Shown: positions 32,600 to 44,161 of the stretch, one piece after another
Position numbering within the stretch: the stretch's first letter is position 1
Layout: every line of letters starts with the position of its first letter
Source: Rhodotorula mucilaginosa
Taxonomy: Eukaryota > Basidiomycota > Microbotryomycetes > Sporidiobolales > Sporidiobolaceae
DNA length: 64,000 nt
Direction of reading: 5' to 3'
NCBI GenBank assembly: GCA_034406715.1
Contig: CP137866.1
Location: 248,001 to 312,000 of the forward strand
Made by a program: the position numbers and the translations under genes
The notes under the pieces: model-generated
What the model was told of the DNA's origin: nothing
Database searches by the model: none
What the model saw: the letters and a program-made list of their open reading frames with translations, nothing else

Positions 32600-34815
32600 A
32601 TGTTTGCACTGACTCTGAGAAGGACTCGACACGCTCGCCGCTTGACTCGAGCGCTCTCGACGCGCTCGTCCGGCATTCTCTCGTCGCTCGGACTCCCCAC
32701 ATCGGGTGAGCCCGTCGCCGGCGTCTATCACCACCACGCTCAAGGGTGGCACGGTTCCGGCGAATTGCAGCACTCGATCAGTCCCGCGACGGGCGAGACC
32801 CTCGCGCGCGTGCAGACGGCGAGCCCGGAGGAGGTTGATGCGGCGCTGGCGTCGGCGAGGAGGGCGTACGAGTCGTGGAGGACTGTCCCGGCTCCGAAGA
32901 GAGGCGAGGTCCTGCGGCAGGTACGCGTCGCGCTCAATGAACGGATCGACGACCTCGGCAAACTCGTCAGCCTCGAAATGGGAAAGGTCCTCTCCGGTAA
33001 GAATCGCGAACTTGTCAAGAGACCCTTTTCTTTCCGAGGGGCGCAGCGCTGAGCGTTTACCACCTTGCTCACAGAGGGCCGAGGAGAGGTCCAAGAGTTT
33101 GTCGACGAGATGGATTTGGCCGTCGGGCTCAGTCGGAGCATCGGAGGAACGCTCGTGCCCAGTGAGCGGCCAGGTGCGCACCATTTGCTCTGCTCGCGAA
33201 CCTGCCAAGACTCCCGCGATCTCAATCAGGGCTACACTCACCCCGACTACTTGTACAGGTCACCAGATGATGGAGGTCGCCAACCCGCTCGGAGTTGTCG
33301 GAGTTGTAAGTGGCCACAGTCGAATTGACGCGAGGTCGCCGAGCGGAGCCGTTTCTGACCGGGAGAAAACGCTGACGAACCGTCGACATCCGCGTGCTAC
33401 ATTTCTGTGACACGCATAGATCACCGCTTTCAACTTCCCGAACGCCGTGTTCGGCTGGAACTTTTCGCTCTCGTTCGTGACCGGCAACGCGACCGTTTGG
33501 AAACCGGCCCCGACCACCCCGCTGACCGCCATCGCGACCACCAAGATTGTCCAGTCCGTTCTCGAAGCGAACAAGCTCGATGCGGGACTGGCGGCGTTGG
33601 TGTGTGGCGGCGGCGAGACCGGCGAAGCGCTCGTCAACGACAAGCGGGTGGACCTTCTCAGCTTTACGGGGTCCGAGGCGCGAGGCCGCGAAGTCGGCAT
33701 GAAGGTGGCCGCCCGCTTTGGTCAGAGTCTATTGGAGCTTGGCGGCAACAACGTGGGTCATTTGGGAGGAGGGCTCTGCGTCCGATGCCGTGTCCGTACA
33801 TATCGTGCGCGACTGACACTCTTCACCTCACTTGCGATCCCCTGCAGGCCGCGACCGTTCTCCCGGATGCCAACATGCAGCTCGCCCTGCGAGCAACGAC
33901 CTTTGCCGCGCTCGGCACGTCGGGCCAGCGGTGCACCTCGACCCGTCGCCTCTTCCTGCATTCTTCGATCGCCCCGCACTTCCTCTCGTCGCTCACGAGC
34001 GCCTACAAGAAGATCACGGCCGAGAGAATGGGTCACCCGCTCGACTCGAACACGCTCGTTGGACCGCTGCACACCCGTGACGCCGTCAAGCGGTTCGAGA
34101 ACGCGATCGCGACCGCTCGCAAGCAGGGCGGCGAGATCCTGGCAGGAGGTAACGTCGTCCAGATGGAAGGAGACTTGAGCGGAGGGAACTGGGTCGAACC
34201 GACCATCGTGCTCGTCAAGGATGTGGAACGTTGCGAGATCATGAAGCAAGAGACGTTTGCCCCGAGTGGGTCTTTCCCTCTCTCTCGCCTTCTCGCGATT
34301 AAGGAAAGTACCGGACATTGATAAAGCTCTTGTCGTGTTGCAGTTCTCTACGTTACCACTTTCGAGACGCTCGAAGAGGCGATCGCGCTCAACAACTCGG
34401 TCGCTCAAGGACTTTCGTCCTCGCTCTTTACGAAGGACCTCGGCGCCGCCATGACGTTCATCGGAGCGACCGGCTCGGACACGGGCATCATCAACGTCAA
34501 CGGATCGACTTCTGGAGCGGGCGAGTCTCTCGAGAAATGGGCTGCATTGATGGGGTTCTGCGCTGACTTGATAAAGGTGGCCAATTCCGCAGAGATCGGC
34601 GCGCCGTTTGGTGGCAACAAGTCGACCGGTTGGGGTCGCGAGTCGGGAGGCGACGCGTGAGTCCTTTTTCGAAAGAGGGAGAGCTCCTTGAACGGCATAA
34701 GGCTGACATACTCATATGCCGATTCTGCAGCTGGAAGGCCTACTGCCGTTGGTCGTCTTGCACGCTCAACTTTTCCGACGAGCTCGGCCTCGCGCAGGGT
34801 GTCACCTTCGACTGA
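32600..34815 (+). CDS. Alpha-aminoadipic semialdehyde dehydrogenase (antiquitin, ALDH7 family)
   Basis: NAD-dependent oxidation of aminoadipic or related semialdehydes in lysine breakdown, with a protective role against aldehydes. Eight exons (32600-32996, 33075-33173, 33259-33305, 33420-33752, 33848-34265, 34344-34520, 34593-34656, 34731-34815) give 539 residues. The start ([20 protein letters not shown]) looks like a mitochondrial leader. ALDH hallmarks are [37 protein letters not shown], the general-base Glu in LLELGGNN, catalytic Cys in [10 protein letters not shown] and the KQETFAPILYV motif. The antiquitin-specific end is present: [20 protein letters not shown] then [17 protein letters not shown]. 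The intron at 34521-34592 starts GCGAGT (GC-AG type) and is 72 nt without a stop. Removing it restores the conserved SGAEIG sequence. Confidence 0.94.
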
Positions 34816-35050
34816 GCGCGGTGGAAATTCTGCTCAAAGCGATCTTGCAAAGTATGCCTATGTACCGGAACGAGGTCGAAGCACCATTTTCTGGCGGAAA
34901 GATGCACGAGGTTTCGATTCAGACTGGACGGTGCCGATCCCCGAAAGAGAGGCGAGCTGGTCAACTTCGTCTGTCACCGACTAGAGGCATCTTTGGAAGG
35001 CGTCTTTGAACTGCGCCGAGGGACTTTCGTGCTCGCTGCCTTGTGCCACG

Positions 35051-37069
35051 ATGCACCTACTCCGACCGGATCCTCTACTCGTCATCGGCCCGCCTTTGTC
35101 AGCCGCGGAAATCGGCTCCGCCGTACAGGTCCCGGCGTCCCATCCCGACCCAGCAGCCTTGATCGACACGCTGCCAGACGGCTGCATCTTGCGCCACTTT
35201 GACTTTGTCGCCCGCCTCGATCGAAAGACGAGTTTGACGACGCACGAGATCGAACCGCTCCGGCGACGGGGAGACGACCTTGCAGATCGCACCGTCGAAC
35301 TGCTCCGACTCGCCGAACCGAAGCAGAGGGGCAAAGACGTCCTCGCGTTGATTGAAGAGTATTTGGCAGAGCGGGAACAAGAGTTGGGTGCGAAAAAGTG
35401 GGCCGAAGAGCGCCGGGACGACGTCGTCTGGCAGTTGCAGGACGAAATGGAACGGGATCCGCCCAGCGGAGTCTGCTCCTTACATGTCGAAGGAGCGAAT
35501 GGCAAACAATCCAGGCGAGCGACGCCTCTGCAGTTGGACGAGGACCCCGAGGTGAGCAGCCGCCGTCATCTCCTCCACGTTTGCCACTCAACTCGTTCTG
35601 ATCCCTACATCCATTCACCGCTAGGGCCCACCTTCGCTCGCGGAAGGACAAGCCGTCTTTTCTCGCTACGCACCACAACTTTACCAGGCCTTTGGGCACT
35701 TCTCGCTTGCGGGCGGATTTTCCGCGCCGAAACTTGCCGCCGTAATGAGGGAGACCAACTACCTGACGTCCGACTCGCGCGACGCAACGCACAAGCGCCT
35801 GCTCGAGACGAGTCTCTTTGTGCTCGATGTATGCTTACTCTGCGTCGTGTTCTTTTCATCATGATCGCGCTGACGGCACCCCCAACAGGCGATGGCTGAC
35901 ATGACGACCGGAGGCAGCCGCGGCTGGCGGAGCGCGTACCGCGTCCGCATGCTACATGCCCAAGTACGTGTCCGCATCAAGCAGGGACGAGCACGATATA
36001 ACGAGTACGACGAAGAGAAGAATGGAGTGCCGATCAATCAGGCGTGAGTTCCTCTTTCCTATGCCATTGGTCTAGTGCTCGTGGCTGACCCGCGGTCCTG
36101 GCTCATGATTTCAGAGATCTCCTCGCTACCCTTGGTGCTTTCATGATCGCTCCGGTGTGGTCACTGCGACGAATCGGCGTGCGCATGACGGAGCGGGAAG
36201 AAGCCGCCTATCAGGTCTGCTGGCGACACATTGGGTACGTCTACTCTTCGCAGGGCTGCAAAAAACGTCTTCGCGCACTGACTGACTGGAGGAACCTTAT
36301 GCAGCTACTACCTCGGCATCCAGCCCGAACTCTTGATGCGCTTGTACGGCGGAACATTTGCGACGGCCGAGACCTTCTTTGCCTCGCTCGCATTCGGTCT
36401 CTTTCCTGCTGGACCGCCCCCAGCCGAGCCGTTCGCAACTCCGCAGTACAAGATCCTGTCTGCGATTGCAGGTCGACCGCCGAAACCGACCCGGGTCGAA
36501 CACCACCTCGAGCTCTGTCGCCTCTTGCTCGGTCCGAGTCTCGCCGACCAGCTCGCGCTCCCGCGCGGCTCGCTCCGAGACGTGCTCAGCGTCGATCTCG
36601 AGATCTGGACGGGATGGGCCCTGCTCACCTTCGGAGCGGTCTATTCGCGTGTGCCGGGTCTGGGTCGGTGGCGCGGTCGGAGATGGGAGGCGGAGCGGCG
36701 GCGGTGGTTCCAGTGGGTGATCGAGCTGGTCGTCATCTGGCAGCTCGGAGAGAGGCGGTCTCTGTTCGTGTGGCGAGACGGCGAGAAGCACGCACTCAAG
36801 CTCGACGTCGCCGAAGGAGAAGAGCCGGTACGCCACTCCCCGCGCTACTTTCTCTTACGCCATCGCGGGCTTCCTCCTTGTCGCGGTCTACTGACTAGCT
36901 TTCTATCTCGGTTTTCCGTACACAGGGTATCGAGATGGGTCCGCATGTCGGGAGAGCCGTCCGGACGACCTGGCGCAACTTACTGGTCGAGATGGGTTTG
37001 GTGGTGGGCACGACCGCACTCGTCGGCGTCGGAGCTCTCGCCTTTGGACTGCACTGGATCCGGCACTAG
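35051..37069 (+). CDS. mpaB/DUF2236-family oxygenase-like membrane protein
   Basis: Six exons (35051-35551, 35625-35828, 35889-36043, 36115-36234, 36305-36827, 36926-37069) give 548 residues. The centre matches the ER-bound oxygenase mpaB/rubber-oxygenase (Lcp-like, DUF2236) fold: YAPQLYQAFGHFSLAGGFSA, KLAAVMRETNYLTSDSRDAT with HKRLLETSLFVLD, GGSRGWRSAYRVRMLHAQVR (the R-x-x-H-x-x-VR signature that supplies a haem-ligand His in Lcp), and GAFMIAPVWSLRRIGVRMTE. The C-terminus has a hydrophobic helix (LVVGTTALVGVGALAFGL) that probably anchors it in the ER or another membrane. In MpaB this fold oxidatively cleaves a prenyl side chain; the substrate here is unknown. A 100-residue Arg/Glu-rich linker separates an N-terminal region of unknown role from the core. 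Confidence 0.85.
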
Positions 37070-37632
37070 ATTCTTCAGAGACGCTCTAGACGACTCTCCG
37101 CCTTTACAATTGTTCCTTCTGTCGTTGTAATCATTTTCGCCACGGTGTCACGTGACTGATAGCAGCGTCTCGCATTCGCCTCCCTCTCTTCCTCAGCGCA
37201 TAGATCTGCTGATAGGCAGCCCTCGAGCTGGTCTCATAGCCAAGGCTTTGTCTGCACCCAAAAGCTGCTCGACTCGAAGAACTCGACTTCTCGAACCTCG
37301 TCATCATCGCCCGGGATCGCGCGTGCGCTCACCGTCACGGGCCCACGCGCAGTCGCCAGTCGGCCGGAACTGTACACGGCCAGGGCGAAGGTAGCCTGTG
37401 AGTCTGGCTCCGGCTGTGGCGACTCGTGCAGCGCATTCTGCATGCTGGCTGCCAGTGACGGGATGTGGCGCTGCGCGTTCTGCCAGCCACTCCTGAGGCG
37501 GACAGTGTGCTGCGCTGCGAGTGAGGGAAACTGTGCTGATCCTGTTGCACCGCACAGCGACATCCGAGGCGCACACTGCCGCGAGACGACCGTTCGGTCT
37601 CTGCCGCAGCCGCCTCTTCTCGCCCTCAGGTC
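37070..37632 (+). promoter_or_regulatory. Upstream region of YML020W-like gene with TCACGTGA palindrome
   Basis: 563 bp between two plus-strand genes. A perfect TCACGTGA palindrome sits at about 37148-37155, roughly 80 bp after the previous stop and 480 bp before the next ATG. No RNA gene or convincing coding frame is seen. Confidence 0.4.
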
Positions 37633-40600
37633 ATGCCGGCGAGCTGGCGCTCCGGGTTCTCCCGTCCGGCTCCGCCAATCACTTCAGAGAACCCTGACAA
37701 TCCAACCCACGACGCCCTCTTTGCCGGACCGTCACGCGCGCATTCTCCGGCCGTGTCACGGTCATCGACCGCCTCGTCCGGTCCGGCGTCCGGAAGCCGG
37801 TCACTCTCGTCTTCCAGTTCGGCCTACTCGCTGCTGTCCAAAAAGATGGCTCAACAGAGGGACGACGACGATGACCGGATGAGCGTCCGAAGCGGCAGGA
37901 CGGTGACTGGTGGCGGCAGCAGCGAAAGTCCCGGCGACGCAGCGAAAGGTCGCGGTCGAGCAGCGAGCCGGGCTAGCTCGGTCCTGACGACTCGAGAACC
38001 GCGCGCGAGCTCTTCTTCCCTCGTTGAGGAGGACGAGATCGAGCCGATGGACCTCGATTCTACACCCGCGAATGGTCAGGTCGACTCCTCTGCGAAGGGA
38101 AAAGAGCGTGCCACGGATTCTCCTTCGTCACTGTCTGTCAAACGACAGCGTTTACGTTCACCTACCTCCTCCGATCCGAAGCTCGAACCGCGCCGCCGAC
38201 CAAGCACCGCACAGTTCAACAACCCGGGCAGCGTTTCCTCCCCGCCGATGCCGACACTTGCGACGACCACGGCCGAAGACCTCATGCCGAGGGCACGCAC
38301 GACGAAAAGCAATCGACCGGCTTCGGCGCGGTCCGGCGCTTCTTCCACGCATCCGAGCAACTCGAAAGACTCGCCGCCCACGTTGGACAAGCCTGCCAAA
38401 CAGAAATCACCGGTCGGAAACGCTGTCGACACTGGACGAATAGTCGAGCCAGATGAGATCGAGATTGATCCGCCTAGTGCCGTCCCAGTGAGCGAAGTGG
38501 CCGAATCGCTTCCTCCGCCGACAACGGAAACGCAAACAGCAACGCGTAGCTGGTTCAACCTCCTCTCTCGACCCAAGCCTGGCATGCCGCCGTCGGGAAC
38601 GAGCCCCTCTGCTTCAGGCCTTCGCTCGGCGACGCCGCCGAGACCAGCAACTCCTGAAGTGCAGACACCTACGCCCGAGAGCGAGACTACGCCGAAGGCC
38701 GCCCCTCCAGCCGAAGCTACTGGTGAGCAAACGAAGGTAGACTTCAAAGACGCCTGCAGATGGCTTCTAACCTCTCACCGTGCAGGCGAGCCGACTGCTC
38801 CTGCGGACAGAGAGATCGTCGCTGCGGGACCAGCCAACGCGAATACGGCCCCGCTTACTTGGCGAGAGTGGGCCTGGTCTACTCGACGAACGAACGGCAT
38901 CGAGCCACAACAGCAGCAGCTCGAAGAAGATAAGCCAAGCGTGAATGCTACGCCAGCGGACGACGCAGTCCTGGCTGAAGCCGGGACGATGACCTCGCAA
39001 AGAGCGGAATCGGACTCGGAATCGACCGTCGTCGCCTCTAGCGAACCGCAATCAGAACCGACACCCGGCGCAACACCGCAGAAGGGTTGGCTCGGCACGT
39101 GGTGGGGCGCGAACGGCGCGACCGAAGCGAGCGCAACACTGGCGGCGCAGCGCAAACGGGAAGCGTGGGCTCTCAAGCTTGCTGCCGATCGCGCCGCCGG
39201 TACCCGAGCTATCGAAGCACCTCCCTCCACCGATCAAGTCGGAGCAGTAGACGAGCCAGCTCACGAGGAATCGACATCGACAAGTCCTCCCAACACTTCC
39301 CACGTGGGCACAGCCGCCGCCTCTTCTTCCTCTTCAGCTGTGCCGCAGCCGCTGCGCAAGAAGGCGTCCGAATCCTGGAACGCGCTCTCTCGATCGATTG
39401 CGGCATCGAGCGTGGGCTTGTCGGGCATCTCGCCCTCCAAATCTCTCCTCTCGTTGCGGGTACCGTTCTCTGGTCTCGGCGCAACGAACGGGTCGTCTGC
39501 CGCCTCGACGCGTTCTCGCGAATCGTCTCACGCGACGGGAACGGCACCGTCGTCCCCTCAGCTCCTCCCTCAATCTGATGTCGGGCCGGTCAAACCTCTG
39601 ACTGGCTCGATCCGATCATCCGCACCGAGACGAACCGAATCGATCTTTGAACCGCCTCCTCCGGTAGAGAATCTCGTCTTGCCGACTTTCGGCGACACTT
39701 TCCTCCGACCTCCGCGCTCTTTCGCTCCGAAGCGGTCCACGCTCACGCGCGCAGTCAGCGTGGTGAGCGCGTACCTGTTCCAGCGGCACCCGAGCGAGGA
39801 GACTCCGACCAGCCCGACCCTCGCGAATGCGCGTCAACTCGCTGGTATCGACGGCAAGGATATGCCCGTCGAGATGAAGAACGACCCCGCAGAGAGATTG
39901 CCAAAGGCGCTCGAGGTCATGGGCGAAGCGCCTCGTCTCGAAAAGGTCAAGCGTGTCGTGACTATCGGCATTCATGGCTGGTTCACTTCGTCCAACATGT
40001 GCGTCCATTGAGTCGGGTCTCTGCGCCTGGCTACTGACTTTTGCTCCCATCAGGGTCAAATCGGTGCTCGGTGAGCAAACAGGAACCAGGTGAGTGAGAA
40101 CGGTTTCCCGCCGCGCAGCGTGTCACTGACCTCGTCCGAACAGCGTCAAATTCGCGACGATGATGCACGACGCGGTTCACTCCTTCCTGGAGGACCGCGA
40201 GCTCGGCGCCTTCAACATCCAGGCGATCGCTCTCGAGGGGCAAGGCGAAGTGGAATACCGAATCGACAAGCTCTACGACCAGCTCGTTGCCAAGAAGGAA
40301 TGGCTTCAGGCGATCAGGATGGCCGACGCTGTCTTTTTCGCCACGCATTCGCAAGGCGCTGTGGTCACGACTCAGCTCATCGCGCGGCTGCTCGATCAGG
40401 ACCTGCTCCGCGGCCCGCAGGCTCACTTGTCTGTCTGCTTGCTCCTATCTATCTGCACTCCTGCTGCGAGGAGCTGACACAACATTGCGCTACTGTAGGC
40501 TCGCCATGTGCGGTATCGCGCAAGGTCCTTGTGGGTCACTCACTCGCGGGCAAAGCTCTCGTTCGCGCACGACAAGCTGACCCCTTCTTGCCCACCCACC

Positions 40601-41547
40601 AGTCATCTACCTGTACCAGTCCCTCGCGCTTGCTCCGTACTTCAACTGGGTCGAGTCGGCACCCGCTCGCGAGCTGTTCGACTTTCAAAACCCAGAATCG
40701 GTCGCGGCGATCAAATTCCTCGAAGCGTGAGCTGAGTTTTACGATGCCCGGAGCCTTCAATCTTTTCGCAGTCTGACGAGCGAGTCACAATGTCGCAGCT
40801 TGCGGATCATCCTACATGCGGGCGTCAAGATCACGACGATCGGCTCCCTCAACGACCAAGTGGTCCCCTTGTACTCGGCCCTCTTCTCCGGCGTCTCCCA
40901 TCCTGGCATTCTCCGCGCCGTGTATATCGACTCGGACGCTTTCCGCACTTCCGACTTTCTCGCCAATCTCATCGTGTTCTCGATTCGCCTGCGGAACGCC
41001 GGACTCTCGGACCATGACCTCGTGTACCACGTCAGCGAAGCTCTCGCCGGCGCTCTCACTGGTGTCGGCCACAGCAAGATCTACGAAGAAGAGAACGTGT
41101 ACAAGTGCGTCTAGGCTTCCCTCACTCGGCTGCAGATGACATAGGCTCACCTCCGTTGCGGAGGAGCAGACTCGCCGTTCGGTACCATTTCGAGACGACG
41201 CACGTGACCGAGGCGCCGACTCACCTCGACGTCCGGACGGATGCGCCACCGCTAAGCATGTCCTTCAACCCGCGCGACCGCCGGAATCCGTACTTGCTCA
41301 CTTGGGCCTTGCGCGGCATCATCGAAGATCCGCAAGTGCGGGAACTGTTCGGAAACGAGCTATTGGCTCTCCGGGAGGCCTACGAGGTACGTACGCGATT
41401 CGGGTAGGAAGTCGCCGCCTGCCACGAGCTGACTCTAATGTGCTTCTCTTCGTGCAGACGTGGCGTCCTCAGACGAAGGTCCTCAAAGACGTCAAACTCA
41501 AACTCGAAGGGATCCGCATGATGAACTGGAAGTCGGGGAAGCTGTGA
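37633..41547 (+). CDS. Large YML020W-like alpha/beta-hydrolase protein
   Basis: About 1100 residues. The N-terminal two-thirds (to about 770) are Ser/Thr/Pro-rich and disordered, with several short tryptophan-containing modules (TRSWFNLLSRPKPG, LTWREWAWSTRR, KGWLGTWWGANG). The conserved domain starts at VKRVVTIGIHGWFTSSNM and runs through the nucleophile elbow ATHSQGAVVTTQLIARLL (G/H-S-Q-G), PFIYLYQSLALAPYFNWVES, TIGSLNDQVVPLYSALFSG (probable Asp of the triad) and RNPYLLTWALRGIIEDPQVR. This corresponds to the fungal family of S. cerevisiae YML020W, predicted alpha/beta hydrolases of unknown substrate. The segment 38723-38785 is probably an intron (GTGAGC donor, CTAAC branch, GTGCAG acceptor) but is 63 nt and stop-free. 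Further introns lie near 39999-40053 and through the 3' third. Confidence 0.85.
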
Positions 41548-41736
41548 TCGTTCGACTCCTGTCTCTTTTGTACACCACGCTTGTCGTAGCAGTTTGCATC
41601 AGTCTTTGTCGCATGTCTTCTCCTGCGTTCTTTCTCTGCGTCGTCGCCAAGGTGCTCGACAATTGTTCATCAAGCAAGAGCGGGAGGGCGCTTTTTATTC
41701 ATGTGCGACACTTCGTCAAGCATTCAGCACTTCCGG

Positions 41737-42839
41737 CTACTCGTCCATCTCGTCTCCCTGCGGTGCACCCTCCTGAGAAGGACCGCCCGGCTCATTCTGC
41801 CTCCCTTCCTCCTCCTCCTCCTCCTCCGCGTCCTGCATGGCTTCATCCGCTTCGGACGTCGCACGAAGACGCTCGACGACTTCGAAGTCCTGGTGGATGA
41901 TGTCGTTGTCGTCACCGGACTGGGGTGGCGGATCTGCCGGTCCGGTTCGCCGTCGCGAGGGGTTCTTGTTTTTGCTGCCGCGCGGTCGTCCGGGTCTAAC
42001 GTGTTTGCAGAACCGGAAAGAGGGAGGTCAGTAAGACGGAGGGCACTTTAGAAAGAGAGGGAATCAAGTCGGCTCACTTTCGCCTGATCGGCTGTCCATC
42101 GGGGCCTAGCACTGGCTGTCCATCGGGCCCCAGCTCTGGCTGCGCCGTAGATTTCCTTCCTCTCCCTTTCCCTTTCCCGCGCCCGCGTCCTCGACCGCTC
42201 ACGCCCGCGGCATCGTCGGCGCCGTCAAAGATCCCTGCAGCATCCCCGGCGGCTTTGGTCGGGTCGTGTACGATCGAAACTGGCTGGAACGTGATGCGGT
42301 GTGAGGATTTGGCGAACGGGACGTAGGCCGGCGTCGCTTCGGCTGCATCAGGGCGGGTCAGCTTCACCGTCTCCCAAATAATGTCGGCAGAAAGTAAGAG
42401 CACTCACGCTGGTGTTTGAAGAGGATGTCGTTCCCGATCAGCGACTCGTGCACGCCCTGGAAGTGTTTGTGGCCGACTCGAGCGACCGGGTGCGGAGCTT
42501 CGGCGCCCTGTACGAGCAGGGAGTCAGACTGTACAGCACTGTCAATCCTAGCCTGGCTTTAGCGTACGAGAAGCTGGAGTTCGCCATATTGGTTCAACTC
42601 GTCCTCTGTCAGGTGCGAGCCGAACTCGAGCGTGACATACTCGACCTGCGCGGGTCCAGCTAGATGGTCAGCACTCGGCGACTGTTTCTCTCGTCGTGTG
42701 TACGCACCTCGTCCTCGTCCTCGTATTCGTCTCGCTCTTCCTCCGTCAGCAAGCCTCGATGCGGCAGCACCTCGACTCGATGCCACGCACTGCTCAGCAC
42801 CGGCTCGAGAGGCCTGAGACGCTTCGTCTGACCCGGCAT
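41737..42839 (-). CDS. sfc7: TFIIIC triple-barrel subunit (Sfc7/GTF3C6-like)
   Basis: Subunit of TFIIIC, which recognises the A and B boxes of tRNA genes for RNA polymerase III. The minus strand starts MPGQTKRLRPLEPVLSSAWH, followed by an acidic linker. The triple-barrel domain comes next: VEYVTLEFGSHLTEDELNQY, then ELQLLGAEAPHPVARVGHKH, FQGVHESLIGNDILFKHQ, and YVPFAKSSHRITFQPV. The pattern YVTLDFG...LLG...FEG...GTDILF is typical of this domain. The C-terminal part has GRGRGKGKGRGRK, two copies of LGPDGQP, an AT-hook-like KPGRPRGSKNKN, and an acidic Glu run, ending at TAG 41737-41739. Five exons. The start is close to 1.3 kb from the divergent permease gene. Confidence 0.85.
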
Positions 42840-44161
42840 AGCAATGCGATACGATCTATGCTTTAATCACTCGGGCGGGAAGCTGATTGGCAGCACGGGC
42901 CGAGAGACAGCAAAGGCTCGGCTTGATTTGCTCGGCTCCTCGTCCCGCTCAATCACCGGGACGCACCCTGCTTGCTAATCACCTGCCGAGAGTGGGAATG
43001 CTTGGGCTCATCTCCTTGCTTGGTTCTGCCCTTTGGCGAGATGCACGCTGGTCCGCTTCCCTTGACCTCCTGCATCTCTCTCCCGACTGAACGGCCGCTG
43101 CACCATGCAGCCATGATCAGTCGCTGCTGCTCGCTTGTGCATCTCCGCTCAGAGTTACAGTCTCTTGCTCTTCTTTGCTACGTTGCTGCCGACACGAACA
43201 TGCGACGCTGTGATCGACATCGCGTTCGAACCGCAGCAGCAGCTGCACGACACCCGACTGGCGGATAAGGCGGTCGCCGCACCATCCTTCTCCATCTTGC
43301 GTTGGTCACCTTCGGGATGTCGCTATCTATGCTCTCCGCCCAAGCACGCCTTCGCCTTCGCACGGCTAGCCGACGTCGCTGATTGTGCAGAAGAGTCTTC
43401 CGAGGCAAAGCGGCGGTATCTCGCCCGTGGGGTGCATGGAGCCCAACCCGAACAAAGAGGCCACGCGACCAATCTCGACCTCGCCGAGTACGCATCCGAC
43501 GTTCGCCATGCTCGATCTGCCTCGCCAATCCGCGGTTTACCGGCATCCCGACCTTGCCAAGACTGTGGCCCCGTCTTCGATGCCAAAGATATGCTTCTCG
43601 CGAAGATTGCGGACAAAATGCCGATAGGAGCTTTGGCGCGCAGCTGGCGGCTAGGTACACTGGTACTGCAGCGGCTTACAGCTCCCATTTCGCCACTCGC
43701 TGTGCACGTCCAAGCTTCATCTCGAGCAGGAGAGGACTACGCTCCGAGCCTGTCCGAAGGGGAGGGAGGGGGAAAAATATAACGACCGGTCTATGGCTTC
43801 CTCGATCGGAGTCTCCGCGGAATCTGGACCTCTGGCCGCCCACATTTTTGGGATCGCGCCCTGACAGGCTGAGTGCGGGGGTACACTTTTATCGCGATCG
43901 AGGTTCGAGCTCTCGCCGGCGCTGATTTCGGAGCTCCTGTGCGGCGTCCGCCTGCTGGCGTCCTTTGTGCTCCTGCTCTCCCTGCTCTACTTCCCTTTCC
44001 TCACTCACCTTGCTTATCAGGCCGCCTGGTCTACTCGCGACCGTCCGTCCGAGGCCTCCTCTTAATCGACTCGTGTCGACCTTCTCAACTTCGGTCTTCT
44101 CTTCGATCAAACCGCCCCCCGCCGCCCTCTCGTCCTCCTCCTCTCTCGCGAGTCGCGCGCC
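42840..44161. promoter_or_regulatory. Divergent promoter region (TFIIIC subunit / amino-acid permease)
   Basis: About 1.3 kb, the largest gap next to a metabolic gene. A 215-codon open frame on the plus strand (about 43135-43782) starts without ATG and has no family features, so I do not call it. TATA-like AAATATAA occurs near 43774. A GATA-type site lies at 44013-44019. CT-rich leader sequence precedes the permease ATG. Confidence 0.45.
44013..44019 (-). promoter_or_regulatory. GATA-factor motif (TGATAAG on minus strand)
   Basis: CTTATCA on the plus strand, i.e. TGATAAG, which fits the HGATAR consensus of fungal nitrogen-type GATA factors. It lies about 145 bp before the permease ATG. Single motif; use is inferred. 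Confidence 0.4.

Noticed and set aside
43135-43782. 215-codon open frame in the permease upstream region
   Set aside because: Starts without ATG, has no domain or splice support, and competes with other frames on both strands. A promoter-region chance frame is more likely.
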